Under the pieces are notes generated by a model. It saw only the letters and a program-made list of their open reading frames with translations. It searched no databases and was not told the origin of the DNA. 64,000 bases of DNA from Chelydra serpentina (lineage: Eukaryota; Chordata; Testudines; Chelydridae): assembly GCA_037349315.1 (NCBI GenBank), contig JBAIAC010000051.1, forward strand, positions 29,610,001 to 29,674,000, read 5' to 3'. Made by a program: the position numbers and the translations under genes. Below, piece by piece: positions 46,001 to 58,868 of the stretch (its first letter is position 1; each line of letters starts with the position of its first letter).

Positions 46001-47014
46001 CCGATGATCTTCAAGGGCCCGGAGCTCCTCCCGCTTCTCCCGTCACGCCCCGCAGAGGGATGGATCCTCAGGGCTGGCAGCCAGACACCTCTCCAGCTCT
46101 AAGACCCCCTGTTCCAACTGCTCTATTGCCGCATCCCTCCGTCGGCTGGTGCCCTGGGTGTAGTCATGGCAGAAGAGCTGGGCGCACACCTTCCACATGT
46201 CCCACCACTGCCGTGCCCAGGGAAAGGCACGCCGCTGCCCTCGCCAGGCCAGCCAGAACTCCCGGAAGGACGCTACGAAGCCGACATCCTCCAACAAGCT
46301 GTTGTTGAAATGCCAATAGGCCAGCCCCGGCCTCTCCGCGCAGAGAGAGGCCATCACGGTGACTAAATGATGATCAGAGAACGGGGCTGGCCGGATGCTG
46401 GAGGAGTGGGCTCATGAAAGGTGAAAACGGGATAAATAAATGCGGTCCAACCGGTGAAGGTCGAGATGTCATCTGGGTGGTGGTCGCGCCAGACGTCCAC
46501 TAGGGAGTGATGTTCGACTATCTCCCGGAGGATGTCCGCGGCGGCCGGGCACTGCTCGGTCCCTGAGCGATCCCGCTCCTCTAGGGTGTTGTTAAAGTCC
46601 CCGCCCAGGACCAGGCATTCGCGAGGATCCAAGGTGCCGAGGAAGGCAGACGCCTGCTGATAGAAACGCAGCTGCTCTGGGCCCGATGTCAGGGCATAGA
46701 CGTTGATGAGATTGACCATGAGCCCCTCCATGTAGACCCAGAGGTGCAGCAGGTGACCTGGCACAGCCTTGGCAACCCCCAGCACCTTGGGCCGTAGGTC
46801 GGGGGAGAACAGGGTTGCCACTCCAGCCTGACGAATGGTGAGATGGCTGAAATAGACCCTGTCCCCCGACTCCAGCTGTCTTTGGTGGCCGGATCCATAT
46901 GGGTCTCCTGCAGGAAAACCACAGAGTACCCCACCTCCTGAAGGAAGGAGGGCTCCTGTGGAGACCCATCCTACAGCCCCAGGTGTTCAATGTTGTGAAG
47001 ATGATAGATGCCAT
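43060..47014 (-). pseudogene. Tx1-like ORF2 (endonuclease-RT), many frameshifts
   Basis: The start is ATG 47014 (MASIIFTTLNTWGCR, the beginning of the endonuclease). FLQETHMDP follows near 46900 in another frame and LVLGGDFNNTLEERDRSG near 46610. The RT shows NKSPGMDGLTVEFYR (45650), ALLPKKGDLHDLRNWCPVSL (45550), QGCPLSGQLYALEIEP (44930) and an intact YADD at 44862-44851. The C-terminal part continues to about 43060 (TRVRRLANGVSCDCGAYF near 43210). At least five frame changes, plus the SINE inside the RT, make it dead. Confidence 0.82.
45163..45350 (-). mobile_element. Cry I-type SINE in the Tx1-like RT
   Basis: On the minus strand: AGGGATAGCTCAGTGGTTTG (A box), GGTTGTGAGTTCAATCC (B box), body, then the CR1-like end GGTCCTGCTTTGAGCAGG and a triple ATTCTATG tail. 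It splits the LINE sequence between GGGTGTAGGGAT and GGTCTGTCG. Confidence 0.92.
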
Positions 47015-47779
47015 GAGGAGGGCTGGGGGGGATCCTCGCCGGCAGGATCGCTAATGGCCTCCATCAGGCCACGCAGCAAACTGTGACCTACCCTGTAGGT
47101 GAGTAAGGAGTCACGGAAGAGGCGGACCCGCTGGTAGGCCACCGTGGCCTGCTTCCCAGTCCTTTTACCCTCCCCCATAAGGGCCCTCGTGGCCTGGAGG
47201 ATTTGATGGAAATCCCCCCATTGCTGGAGAGCAAACTGCACTTTGTTATGGGAGCCTCGAACGTCCTCAAGGAACTCCCGCAGCTCTTCTCACAGTGAAG
47301 GGGGGCCGGGATCAATGGTCCCCGGCTATCTGTCGGAGGGGCCCCTGTCACAGTCCCATGGCCCACCGAGACAGGCAGGCAAGGGGCGGACCTCCGACGT
47401 GGCGCCCTATGGCCCGCCTCAGACTTTGGCTCAATGGGGGGCAGCAGAGGGAAGATAGCAGCCCCCGGTGGGTCAGGACAGGGAAACACGAAGGCCGCTC
47501 CCTGGGGGTCATCCTCCGGGAAGGGGAAGAAGACAGCCCCAGGCGCGGCAATGGCATCACGGGAGGTGGAGGGGATAGGGAAGGGGTCGGCATCAGGGAC
47601 AGGGTAGGGATCAGGCATAGGGGCAGGGCAGGGGGCAGGACAGGGAGCAGAGTCGGGGAGAGGGGCAGAGGCAGGATTCGGAGTCCCAGCATCTAGGCCA
47701 CGGGAAGGTGGCCCCTCTTGGTCCAGCTCAGGGATCTGGGGGGTGGGAAGGGGACCCTCAGCAATGCCAGGCTCAGGTT

Positions 47780-49913
47780 CTAGGACTGGTGTAACAGCCA
47801 CAGCATCGGGAGGTGGACAGATTTCATTGGATAGGAGGTCGGTTGCCCCACACCTACGAGGGGTACCCCATGGGATTCGGGTCCCAGCCACATGGCACCG
47901 GCTGTCCCCTCATTAGGCTCAGCGGCTGTCAGTGGGGTGCCACCTGCGGCCGGGCAGAAGGAAGAGCCCAGGGGATCCTCGGAGGCGGGAGTAGGAGCAG
48001 CGGTCAAGGGGAGGGAGCATGGGGAAAGCAGGGAGATGGGGGCCGGGGTGAGGTCACTTAAATCGAGGCCCGCTGGCAGGGGGCCATCCTCCCCCTGGGT
48101 CAGACCCAGGGCCTCGATTTTCTCATAAATGGAGGGCAGATCACCGTCCACCACCCTGGGGCTGTCCCCGCCGGCACCGGGAGCGACGCTTGCTTCGTGG
48201 CTCGCAGGGGCGTCAACTGGTGAGGGGGCAAGAGGGGCTCCATCGGGGGCCTCCGAGGGAAGGGACTCCAATGGAGGGGTGGTACTACCCTCCGGTGCTG
48301 CCACATCTTTCCCAGCCAGTACTGGTGGACAAGTTCCACTCGGGGGCAAAGCAGAAGGTCCAGCATCGGTGCCCCCCTTCCTGGTCTTCCGGGGGGCCTC
48401 CGCATCGGATGGAAGGAGCGGAGCTTGAGCCTTCCGCTTGCCCCGCTTCCCCTGTACTAGGGCCCAGCCCTCCATGGCATCATCTGGGGGCTGGCTAACA
48501 GGGGTCGAGTCTGGGGTCAAGGGTGATGGCTTAGGGACTCGGGGAGGTAGCGGTGGGGCGGCACAAGGGAAGGAAGGTTCCACCTGGGGCGGGCCCTCTC
48601 CCACGCCTGGCAGTATCTCTGCCGCACCCTCCTCCACAGGCCCCGCCAGACTGCACGCAGTGGAGGTGGGGCTCTCCCGCTCATCTGGGCGCGCTGGGGG
48701 AGGTACCCCTAGGGCCCAAGCGGGAGCAGTAGTGGGCTGAGAAGGAGGAGGGGTGGCTCTGGGCGCCGGGCATTCAGGGGCACCTGTGATGACGGGGCCG
48801 GCACCCTGCCGGGGCTCGGGAGTCTCAGATGCTCCTCCTTTCCGGACCAAGGGACAGTCCCTCCGGACGTGCCCTATCACCCGGCAGAGGTAGCATTGGG
48901 CCTCCCCCGTGGAATAATGCACCCGGTAGCAGGCCCCTTGGTAGGGGACCAGGAAGGACCCCTCGAGCGCCTCTCCGTCATGCACTGCCGGCGGCAGTTG
49001 AAGCTGCACCTGCTGGCGGAACAAGAGGATGTGATGGAGGGCGGAGTCTTTTCAGCCCAATGGGAGAGGGCTCACAACGGAGCTGGATTTCCCCAGGGTA
49101 GAGAAGGCGGGTAACAGGGCGGCATTGGGAAGGAAGGGAGGGACAGAGGTCAGGACTATATGGACACCCGGGTCCTCTAACAGCTCCAGGGGAATGAACA
49201 CTCCCCCCCACCGCCAGGCCCTTCTCCATCGCCAGGCCCTTCTCCACCGCCCTGATGTGATGAAGGATGTGATGGAGCGGCGGCCTCCGATGCTAGGAAG
49301 AAGACGACCTTTCTGTACATTTTGGAGGCCACTACGATGGCCATGGTCCTCACCGCCAACGCCCGCACATAGGTTTCTACATGGGGCGAGGCGGGCACCA
49401 GGAGGCAATGGACACCGTGCCTCCTGGTGAAGGTGGGGAAGGGGCCCTGGCCGCTATAGGTGGTAGCAGAGGCAGTGGGCAGGTGAGATGACGGAGTGGC
49501 AGGCAGGGGGGCTGCCGCCACCTGGGCGTACACCCTGGGGACCGGGGGAGGGGCACCCGCAGAGCTGGTGGAGGGAGCAGTGGGGAGGGATGCCACGGCC
49601 AATAGTGGGGCCGCAGCAGTTGGGACAGCCCCTGCCATCAAGGGCCTGGTCTTTTTGGCGGGGCCCTTACCCTTCTTTTTGCCCTGGCCCTTCCCACTGG
49701 CTGCGGGGGTTCCCCCAGAGTCGGAGGGGGCGAGGGATGTGGCAGCAGTGGAAGTCACCCCGGTGTCCGCCGCTGCCGGCGCCCTAGTGAGGGCGATAGC
49801 AGTTGATTCGGCAGTGGCGGTTGAGGTAGAGGCTGGGGGGGGTGACGGGGGACAGGTGGGGGAGGGGCGGCTGGGTCTGCTGGAGGAGCCCCACCCGCCG
49901 TGTCCCCTGCCAT
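47780..49913 (-). pseudogene. Tx1-like ORF1 (nucleic-acid-binding protein)
   Basis: The start is ATG 49913 (MAGDTAGGAPPADP). The N-terminal third is a low-complexity Pro/Ala/Thr region with a Lys-rich block (GKGQGKKKGKGPAKK). A segment with RVYAQVAA and RRHGVHCLLVP follows. The zinc knuckle CYLCRVIGHVRRDC lies near 48900-48850, then a long acidic/Pro-rich tail to about 47780. ORF1 proteins of this group coat the LINE RNA. Frame changes near 49790 and 49000-49250 split it into at least three pieces. Confidence 0.75.
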
Positions 49914-50050
49914 AATGAGTAGGGAGGGAGGGGAAAACACTGGAGGGAGGAGGGGAAAGGGGAAGCAGGTCGACCACTCCTCCCCGCTAGGCTGCAGGCA
50001 GGGGAGGAGGGCATCGGAAGGGGAGGGCTGGATGGGGGCGCCTATCAAGG

Positions 50051-51240
50051 ACTTGTGAGTGGGGTGTCAGTCACCAACTCAGGATGGGAATCCGGGTCCT
50101 CCAGCTGCACTAGGGGAGGGGGGCGGGAATATAACAGCATGGAGAGGTGCAGTGAGATAGGGGTCAAACTCAAACAGGGGAGGGGCACAAGCGCATGGGA
50201 GAGGGCATGGGCGCACAAGAGGAGGGGCTAATCAGGGCAAGTGGGGTCGCAGGGGGAGGGAGACAACCAGGTTGGGAATGGGGCAGAGAAACCAAGGGGC
50301 TAGCTTCAGGACTGGGGTGGGGCAAACAAAGAAAGGCTGCAGAGGGAAAAGGGCGGGGCAGGCAACCAAACTGAAGCTAGTAAGGGGCTGGGGCAAGAAA
50401 AAGGGGGAGGGGCAAACAGCTGCAAGGGGCAGAAAGGGCAGGTAGCAAGGGGCAAAACTGGGAGCTTGCTGCTGGGTGGAGAGGGTCATTCCAAGGTGTA
50501 TGCAGGGGGAACACGTGCACCTGCAAAAAGTCAATGTTTGGGCTGGCTGTTGCTGCAGGCCCAAATGGTGGAAATGGGCGTGGCAAGCCAGGCAAACAGC
50601 TGAGTCCCAGAGGAAGGAGCTTGAGGCAGATGGTAAGCAGCCAGTGGAGGGGGCGGTGGTGGTGGAGGTTTGCGGGGAGGACACAGATGGACCAGGCTCC
50701 ATGCTACAGCCCTGTGCCCCCATCAACACAGTCAATACCCCCACCACTACAGCACAGTTCGAAAGTCAGTCAATCCTTGGCGGCCCCCTCCACGATGGTC
50801 TGCAGAGTCTCCATGCACTCCTTCAGAGGCTGATGGTCCTCTGGGTCTTCCTCCTCTGGGTTCTGGCAGCAAACACAGCAGCAGCAACTCCAGGTGGTGG
50901 TTTGGTGGCCAGGCAAGCAGGAAGGACCCCTCACAGATGGCAGTGGTGGTTACAGCTGGGGCTGGAGCAGGGGTCCCCCACTCTCCTCCTCTGAGGAGAG
51001 GGCCAGCAGCCCACCCCCTGGGGCTGCAGCAGGAATAGCAGCAACCAAGGTGTGGGGGGATTCAACAGCCAGCTAGCAACCAGGTAGTAGAGAAGGTAGC
51101 CTGCTTGCTGTGTGGGGGGGAGGGGAAGAAGAGCGGGGGCTAATGTCCTCCTGCACCTTGCTTACCCCTTCTTCTATAGAGCAGGGGGGACACAGGAGGG
51201 AGGGAGCTGCTGGGCTTGCTAATCTAATTAACAAGGCAGT
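50051..51240 (-). other. GC-rich stretch, possible 5' UTR of the Tx1-like LINE
   Basis: Continuous in composition with ORF1 (G-rich plus strand) and followed by an abrupt change to AT-richer sequence near 51220. The open frames here lack domain features. Assignment rests on position only. Confidence 0.4.
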
Positions 51241-51538
51241 GTACTTCTGACCCCGCTCTTGATACTTAAAGAAGAAATGCGCATCTCTATCTCTGAAACA
51301 AACACAGGTGTGTATCTCTGTCTGTCTGTCCTCCCTCCTTTCCTGCTGCCTTGAAGAGTGTGAGAGTTAACCCTTGAGGGCTCAGCCAACGCTAGCTCTT
51401 TTAGTAGTAAGTCATTCCCTGGGAAATTCCCACCCTCTAACTCCTCCACCTCAACCAAGCTTCACAATCATCATCACTGTGTACCAGTGTTCAATTTGTC
51501 GCTTCTACAGTATTCAATTGTTTGTTTAAAATTTATAG
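51241..51538. other. No gene recognised
   Basis: Short spacer; nothing assignable. Confidence 0.4.
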
Positions 51539-51610
51539 TGTGTGTGTGTATCTATATATGTATATGTGTATACATATACATATATATGTTTGTGTGTGTG
51601 TGTGTGTGTG

Positions 51611-51656
<46 letters not shown>
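51539..51656. repeat. Compound (GT)n/(AT)n microsatellite
   Basis: TG repeats, then mixed TATG/TATA, a second TG block and a long TA block. The open frame across it is repeat-derived. Confidence 0.97.
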
Positions 51657-51658
<2 letters not shown>

Positions 51659-52885
51659 TCTTTTGTCTGGTGAAAAAAATTTCCCTGGAACCTAACCCCC
51701 TCATTTACATTAATTCTTATGGGGAAATTGGATTTGTTTAACATTGTTTCGCTTAAAGTCACATTTTTCAGGAACATAACTACAACATTAAGTGAGGAGT
51801 TACTGTATTATTGTAGGCCTGGGTGACAAAAATGGACTATAACTGAACAATGGGGCAGACGAGAATGTCTTTTTGGACAATGTGTGTGAAGTGGATTTCC
51901 TGGGAAATACCTAGGGAGAGATGAATGCAAAATCCTTCCCTGCTCCCCCAGTTATGCTGTAGCTCTGCCCTGAGGAAGAGACCATAGTTTACTGATTACC
52001 TGTTCCTGGAATCTGAAGATCAAAGGCCCAGATTGTCTACAGGAAAGACTGACCTATGCATGGGGGGCTGGTTCTGCAGTGAAGCTGTTATGAACTTGCA
52101 ACCACAGACAAACGCCTCGGTATGATTTCAAGGAGCGACTCCGGCTGCAGCCCCTTCTGGAGTTGGGGGTGATCTCTGATCAGCTTCTTAGCATGCATGT
52201 AGGTTCTTATATTGTTTTTAAAATGTTTTGTCTGTGATGCTTTCACCTTAAGAACAAATGTGCTTGCTTAGAAAGAGCTGAGTGGTAACATATATCTTTG
52301 ACAATCACGTTGTTTTTAGGCTCTGGAGAAACAGGCAAGCACAACCACTGGCTTGTTCAGGCCATCCGACTTGCTGGGAATATCATTGTATAGGCAGGGA
52401 ACTGTGCAGCTTGGAAAAACCCCAGTCAAGTGTGGGAGAGAGACAGGTCTCCATCCAAGAGAGGTGATAGCTGAGAGCCAGAAGCCTAGAGTGGGTGCCC
52501 TGGCTGGACCACAGAGGGGAATACAAGTGCACCTGCCCTGAGCTGTGATACCCGCATCCTGGCCTCCCATCTCCATTCCCAGATCTCTCCTAGCTTACCT
52601 GCCATCCACCAACCAACAGTCCCGGTTTCTATCCATGCACTGGTTCCAGCTTTTGTTTTTTCTGCATTGAAGTCAGGCAGCTTCCTTCTCCATGCTGCTT
52701 TGGCCCAGCAGGGGGAGCATTGAGAGCACTAGAGAGATGGTCTCCTGGCTCTCCAGTGCCCAGCTCCATCCTGGCCTGCAGTATCAATAAGCAGCAATTA
52801 CAGGGAAAGTCCTTCATAGCCCTGCATCTTTGGGCTGGCGAATCTTCAGACAGTGTAGCTGCAAAGTTCTAAGTCTCTACTGAAG
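51657..52885. other. No gene recognised
   Basis: No domain or repeat family identified. Confidence 0.4.
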
Positions 52886-52887
52886 CT

Positions 52888-53240
52888 AAAAGACAGTGTT
52901 GGTACAAGAACATATGCGTATAAACTTGCCATGAACAAATGCAGGCTGGAAACTAGAAGAAGGTTTCTAGCCATCGGAGGGGTGAGGTTCTGGAACAGCC
53001 TCCCCACAGGAGTTGTGGGGGGAAAACAACTGAATTAGTTTAAAGAGCGAGCTGGACAAATGTATGAGTAGGATTGTATAACCCCATTGCTTGTGATGGT
53101 GGAGGGCAGGACTCAGCAGCCTTGGGGTCACTTCCAGTTTGTTTTATGTGCCTAAAGCTCATGCTTCAGGGATTTAGCCAGTTGTCTGCAGGGGTCAGGA
53201 AGTGTCCCCCAATGTATTTGGTTTGTATGTTTTTGTCTCT
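52888..53240 (+). mobile_element. CR1-like LINE 3' fragment
   Basis: Reads like the second CR1 family's ORF2 end (ACTTGCCATGAACAA, GAAGAAGGTTTCTAGCCATC, GTTCTGGAACAGCC) and its 3' UTR, strongly diverged, without a preserved tail. Confidence 0.75.
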
Positions 53241-53320
53241 TTCCTCTGAAGCATCTGAGATGGTCATAGCTGGAGATGGGACTCTGGATGAGGTGGCACT
53301 GAGTATTCTCTCTCTCAGGT

Positions 53321-53808
53321 TGTCAGGGTTCCCTCCCCACTCTGAACTCTAGGGTACAGATGTACGGACCCAAATGAAAGACACCCCCCACCCCTAAGCT
53401 TATTTCTACCAGCTTAGATTAAAAACTCCCCAAGGCACAAATTCCCCCTTGTACCTTGGATTAAGTAAGGCTGCCACCACCAAGTGATTTAACAAAGAAC
53501 CAGGGAAAAGGACCACTTGGAGTTCCTCTTCCCCCAAACTATCCCCCCCAAGCCCTTCTACCCCCTTTCCTGGGGAGGCTTGAGAATAATATCCTAACCA
53601 ATTGGTTACAAAGTGATCAAAGACCCAAACCCCTGGATTTTAGAACAATGGAAAAAATTAGTCAGGTTCTTAAAAGAAGGATTTTATTTAAAAAAGGAAG
53701 GTAAAAATCATCTCTGTAAAATCAGGATGGAAAATACATTACAGAGTATTCAGATTCAAAACACAAGAGGATTCCCCTCTGGGCAAAACCTTAAAGTTAC
53801 AGAAAACA
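53321..53808 (-). mobile_element. Partial LTR, same family as 28316-29147
   Basis: Starts TGTCAGGGTTCCCTCCCCAC and follows the other copy closely (ACCAATTGGTTAC, TCTTAAAAGAAGGATTTTAT) until about 53808, then diverges. The outer half is missing. Confidence 0.85.
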
Positions 53809-54159
53809 GGCTGCTGAGTTGAAATCACTCTGGGCTAATGGTGCAAATGAGCACTAAGGCTTCCCTTACTACAAGCTGAAATCACTAAAGAGCTAAAATT
53901 ATTATGAGCTGAAATCACTGAGCACTGTGTTACGTTGTGGGGGAGCCTGAAGATATATTGCTGAGCAGCTGGTGGGACGGCTGGTGGAGCAGAGCTGCTG
54001 GTTGAGCAGAGCAGCTTGCGGGACAGCCGGAGCGACTTGTGGGATGACTGGTGGAGCAGAGCGAAGCCCCACGAAGGGATGGGGCAGTCAGCTTCGAGCC
54101 ATGTAAGGTGCTCCTTACCTCTCCCCTCCCCATTTCCACCCAGACTGGGGGGGCGGGGG
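53809..54159. other. No gene recognised
   Basis: Contains short GCTGGTGG-type repeats near 53960-54060; otherwise nothing assignable. Confidence 0.4.
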
Positions 54160-54593
54160 GAGTGTAACACTCTGCAGATGAACTTTTGAACTCTGGGTCT
54201 GGACTTTTGGGTTATTGGACTTTTGGGACTTTGGGTGATTTCTGGGGTTGCTGGACTCAAGAACCAAAGGGAAAGGACATGGCCAATTTGCTGGGGTGAG
54301 TCTTTGCTCACAGTTTGGTTTATGAATCCTAGATGTGGTGTTTCCCCAACATAATGCTGCATTGTTTCTCTCTGTCATTAAAAGGATTTGTTATACTCCG
54401 ACTCTGTGCTTGCGAGAGGGGAAGTATTGCCTCTTAAAGGCGCCCAGGGTGGGTGATATATATTTGTCCCGGGTCACTGGGTGGGGGCTCGAGCCGGTTT
54501 TGCATTGTGTTATTGGAATGGAACCCCTAGATACTGAACCCAGCCCTTGGTACTGCCAACTCTGACTGGCAGAAGGGTTATACTGTGGTCACC
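54160..54593 (+). mobile_element. LTR 3'-half fragment
   Basis: Contains ATTAAAAGGATTTGTTA (likely poly(A) region) and matches, in reverse, the fragment at 62031-62210. It ends where Gypsy 3 begins. Confidence 0.65.
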
Positions 54594-55828
54594 TAGGACA
54601 GGGTACTTTCTCTGTACTGGACACTTCCCTGACCTACTGATCATTACATATGATTTAAAGCAAATACAGTTTATTTAATCAACAATTAGTTCTAAAAGGA
54701 ATATGGAAACATGGAAAAGGTTAAAGGAAACACATCACCCCATTCTGTGGTAGGGAACATCACAACAGTGTCGTTGAGATGTCAGGGCAGTTCACAATCT
54801 GTTCCTTGTAGGTTCCAGGCCTCCTTCTCAGGCCCTGGCTGTGCTGCAGGGACGCTGTGGCTTGGACACTTGCTCTGGCGGAGGCCACACGCTCTCAGGC
54901 TCTGGGCGGCAGGACCCTTCTTCCCAGCGTCACCCCCGCCCTGTCGGGGTTACGATCCCCCTGCAAGTCTGCCCTGCAGAACCTCTTGGCTGAGGGCATC
55001 TCCCTGTGCTGGGCCCACTGCCCAAGGTCCCCCCTTGCTCTCCACAGCTGCTCACCACACCTGGCTCCGGACTGCTCCAGCTCCACCACTCTGTCTCAGC
55101 TCCAGTTCCACTCTGCTGCAGTGCTGCTGCTGCTCTACCTCCAGCTCCCTGAATTACTTCTCTGGCCTCTCTGGCTCTGGTTGCTACAGTTCTGCTCTCA
55201 GGACTGGCCTGCTCTGCAGGCTGCTTCTGTGACTGCTCCCAGCGCTGACCTGCTTCCTGGGCTGCTTTTCTGGCCCCTCTGGCTCTGGTTGCTGCAGCTC
55301 TGCTCCTAGGGTGACCAGATGTCCCGATTTTATAGGGACAGTCCTGATTTGGGGGGCATTTTCTTATTACCTATTCTCCTATTACCCCCATCCCTGTCCT
55401 GATTTTTCACACTTGCTATCTGGTCAGCCTATCTGCTTCCAGGGCAGGTCTGCTCTCTTTGAGCTGTGCTCTGCTCCCAGCACTGGATCTGCTCTCTCCC
55501 TGGGCTGTGCTCTGGCTTTGGGGCTGCAGCTCTGCTCCCAGTTCAGCTTTGGCCCCTGCTCTCTCCTTAGCTCGGCCCCACTCTGTCTGAGCCAGGCAAT
55601 TCCAACTCACATGGAGGACGGGACCCACTCTGGCCTCCTGACTCCTTGATTCACCTGCCCGTCTTGTCAATCAGACTGACCTGGAGCATTGGCCTCTTCC
55701 CGTTGCCCCGGGGGACTGTCAGTCTCAGGGTGCTGATTTCCCATAGACCCTTCCCCTTTTGGTACTGGGAGATAGCCAACCAAAACACGCCCACTAAATT
55801 TTAGTAAGGGGACAACAGTCCCCTTACA
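54594..55828 (-). repeat. 3' LTR of Gypsy 3
   Basis: On the minus strand it runs from TGTAAGGGGACTG (55828) to GGTGACCACA (54594), preceded by a clear polypurine tract. It contains the MITE at 55307-55431 and a CTCTGGCTCTGGTTGCT-type repeated interior. Confidence 0.7.
55307..55431. mobile_element. Short TIR element (MITE), 125 bp
   Basis: TAGGGTGACCAGATGTCC at the left and ATCTGGTCAGCCTA at the right are inverted repeats. TA at both ends fits a Tc1/mariner-like target duplication, but the superfamily is not certain. The interior is AT-rich and non-coding. Confidence 0.75.
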
Positions 55829-55914
55829 TTCCCCCTTGCTAAAATTCTACCACAACCACAATATTCACACCAATACCTCTGGATCCATTATTAACAACAT
55901 ATACCCACATCATA

Positions 55915-58868
55915 GGAGACCAAAGCCCCGAGATAAGTGGGGAAGTGGGATACCGGGAGGAAGCACAAGTAGGTGAGTGCAAGAGGGGAGGGCTCCTGCC
56001 CCATACTGGGACAGCAGGACAATCGGTGAGTTATCTTAAATGCCTGTACACAAATGCAAGAAGCCTGGGGAACAAGCACGGAGAACTGGAAGTTCTGGCA
56101 CAGTCAAGGAATTATGATATAATTGGAATAACAGAGACTTGGTGGGATAACTCACACGATTGGAGTACTGTCATGGATGGATATAAACTGTTCAGGAAGG
56201 ATAGGCAGGGCAGAAAAGGTGGGGGAGTTGCGTTGTATGTAAGAGAGCAGTATGACTGCTCAGAGCTCCAGTATGAAACTGCAGAAAAACCTGAGAGTCT
56301 CTGGATTAAATTGAGAAGTGTGAGCAACAAGGGTAATGTCGTGGTGGGAGTCTGCTACAGACCACCAGACCAGGGGGATGAGGTGGACGAGGCTTTCTTC
56401 CAGCAACTAACAGAAGTTACTAGATCACAGGCCCTGGTTCTCATGGGTGACTTTCATCACCCCGACATCTGCTGGGAGAGCAATACAGCGGTCCACAGAC
56501 AATCCAGGAAGTTTTTGGAAAGTGTAGGGGACAATTTCCTGCTGCAATTGCTGGAGGAACCAACTAGGGGAAAAGCTCTTCTTGACCTGCTGCTCACAAA
56601 CAGGGAGGAAATAGTAGAGGAAGCAATAGTGGATGGGAACCTGGGAGGCAGTGACCATGAGATGGTCGAGTTCAGGATCCTGACACAAGGAAGAAAGGAG
56701 CGCAGTAGAATACAGAGCCTGGACTTCAGAAAAGCAGACTTTGACTCCCTCAGGGAACTGATGGGCAAGGTCCCCTGGGAGAATAACATGAGGGGGAAAG
56801 GAGTCGAGGAAAGCTGGCTGTATTTTAAAGAATCCTTATTGAGGTTGCAGGAACAAACCATCCCGATGTGTAGAAAGAAAAGTAAATATGGCAGGCGACC
56901 AGCTTGGCTTAACAGTGAAATCCTTGCTCGTCTTAAACACAAAAAAGCAGCTTACAAGAAGTGGAAGATTGGACAAATGACCAGGGAGGAGTATAAAAAT
57001 ATTGTTCAGGCATGCAGGAGTGAAATTAGGAAGGCCAAATCACACTTGGAGTTGCAACTAGCCGGAGATGTTAGGAGTAACAAGAAGGGTTTCTTCAGGT
57101 ATGTGAGCAACAAGAAGAAAGTCAAGGAAAGTGTGGGCCCCTTGCTGAATGAGGGAGGGAACCTAGTGACAGAGGATGTGGAGAAAGCTAGTGTACTCCA
57201 ATGCTTTTTTTGCCTCTGTCTTCACAGACAAGGTCAGCTCCCAGGCGGCTGCACTCTGCAGCACGGTATGGGGAGGAGGTGACCAGACCTCTGTGGAGAA
57301 AGAAGTAGTTCGGGACTATTTAGAAAAGCTGGACGAACACAAGTCCATGGGGCCGGATGCACTACATCCGAGGGTGCTAAAGGAGTTGGCCGATGTGATT
57401 GCAGAGCCATTGGCCATTATCTTTGACAAATCATGGCAATCGGGGGAGGTCCCGGATGACTGGAAAAAAGCTAATGTAGTGCCCATCTTTTAAAAAGGGA
57501 AGAAGGAAGATCCGGGGAACTACAGGCCAGTCAGTCTCACCTCAGTCCCTGGACAAATCATGGAACAGGTCCTCAAGGAATCAATTCTGAACCACTTAAA
57601 GGAGGGGAAAGTGATCAGGAACAGTCAGCATGGACTCACCAAGGACAAGTCATGCCTGACTAACCTAATTGCCTTCTGTGATGAGATAACTGGCTCTGTG
57701 GATGAGGGGAAAGCAGTGGATGTGCTATTTCTTGACTTTAGCAAAGCTTTTGATACAGTCTCCCACAGTGTTCTTGCCAGCAAGTTAAAGAAGTATGGGC
57801 TGGATGAATGGACGGTAAGGTGGATAAAAAGCTGGCTGGATGGTCGCGCTCAATGGATAGTGATCAATGGCTCCATGTCTAGTTGGCAGCCAGTATCCAG
57901 TGGAGTGCCCCAAGAGTCGGTGCTGGGGCCGGTTTTGTTCAATATCTTCATCAACGACCTGGAGGATGGTGTGGACTGCACCCTTAGCAAGTTTGCAGAT
58001 GACACTAAACTGGGAGGAGTGGTTGATACGCTGGAGGGTAGGGATAGGATACAGAGGGACCTAGACAAATTAGAGGATTGGGCCAAAAGAAATCTGATGA
58101 GGTTCAACAAGGACAAGTGCAGAGTCCTGCACTTAGGACGGAAGAATCCCATGCACTGCTACAGACTAGGGACCGAATGGCTGGGCAGCAGTTCTGCAGA
58201 AAAGGACCTAGGGGTTACAGTGGACGAAAAGCTGAATGAGTCAACAGTGTGCCCTTGTTGCCAAGAAGGCTAACGGCATTTTGGGCTGTATAAGTAGGGG
58301 CATTTCCAGCAGATCGAGGGACGTGATTATTCCCCTCTATTCGGCACTGGTGAGGCCTCCTTTGGAGTACTGTGTCCAGTTTTGGGCCCCACACTACAAG
58401 AAGGATGTGGATAAATTGGAAAGAGTCCAACGGAGGGCAACAAAAATGATTAGGGGGCTGGAGCACATGACTTATGAGGAGAGGCTGAGGGAACTGGGAT
58501 TATTTAGCCTGCAGAAGAGAAGAGTGAGGGGGGATTTGATAGCTGCTTTCAACTACCTAAAAGAGGATGGATCTAGACTGTTCTCAGTGGTAGAAGATGA
58601 CAGAACAAGGAGTAATGGTCTCAAGTTGCAGAGGGGGAGGTTTAGGTTGGATATTAGGAAAAGCTTTTTCACTAGTAGGGTGGTGAAGCACTGGAATGGG
58701 TTACCTAGGGAGGTGGTGGAATCTCCTTCCTTAGAGGTTTTTAAGGTCAGGCTTGACAAAGCCCTGGCTGGGATGATCTAGTTGGGGTTGGTCCTGCTTT
58801 GAGCAGGGGGTTGGACTAGATGACCTCCTGAGGTCCCTTCCAACCCTGAGATTCTATGATTCTATGAT
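55915..58868 (+). mobile_element. CR1 LINE with 6-bp target duplication (copy C)
   Basis: Begins GGAGACCAAAGCCCCGAG just upstream of ORF2 and ends in ATTCTATGATTCTATGAT. ATCATA flanks it on both sides (55909-55914, 58869-58874). 5'-truncated between ORF1 and ORF2. It lies in the AT-rich stretch between Gypsy 3 pol and its LTR. Confidence 0.93.
55945..58781 (+). pseudogene. CR1 ORF2 (endonuclease + RT), intact endonuclease
   Basis: The endonuclease reads open from about 55945 to 57200: CLYTNARSLGNK, ITETWWDNSHDWS (Trp present where copy B has a stop), VLMGDFHHPDICW and GSDHEMVEF. Lesions follow: an extra C near 57199 shifts the frame, AAA to TAA at 57491-57493, loss of two bases near 58237, and a 12-base in-frame deletion near 58565. 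RT keeps FADDTKLGG (about 57993-58020). Because the endonuclease is open here and the RT frame is open in copy B, the two copies are complementary in state, though neither is active. Confidence 0.92.

Larger units (their letters stand above)
43040..50050 (-). mobile_element. Tx1-like LINE (L1 superfamily), decayed
   Basis: Two-ORF LINE read leftward: a Pro/Ala-rich ORF1 with a zinc knuckle, then ORF2 with an apurinic-like endonuclease and RT with YADD. Domain sequence is of the Tx1 type rather than CR1. It is interrupted by a SINE at 45163-45350. The 5' UTR may continue to about 51240. No target duplication was found. Confidence 0.8.

Noticed and set aside
47243..50994. Several plus-strand frames across the Tx1-like LINE
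   Set aside because: They are antisense to ORF1 or to its GC-rich leader; domain motifs are found only on the minus strand.
51487..51741. 84-codon frame with Tyr-Ile repeats
   Set aside because: It is the translation of the GT/AT microsatellite.
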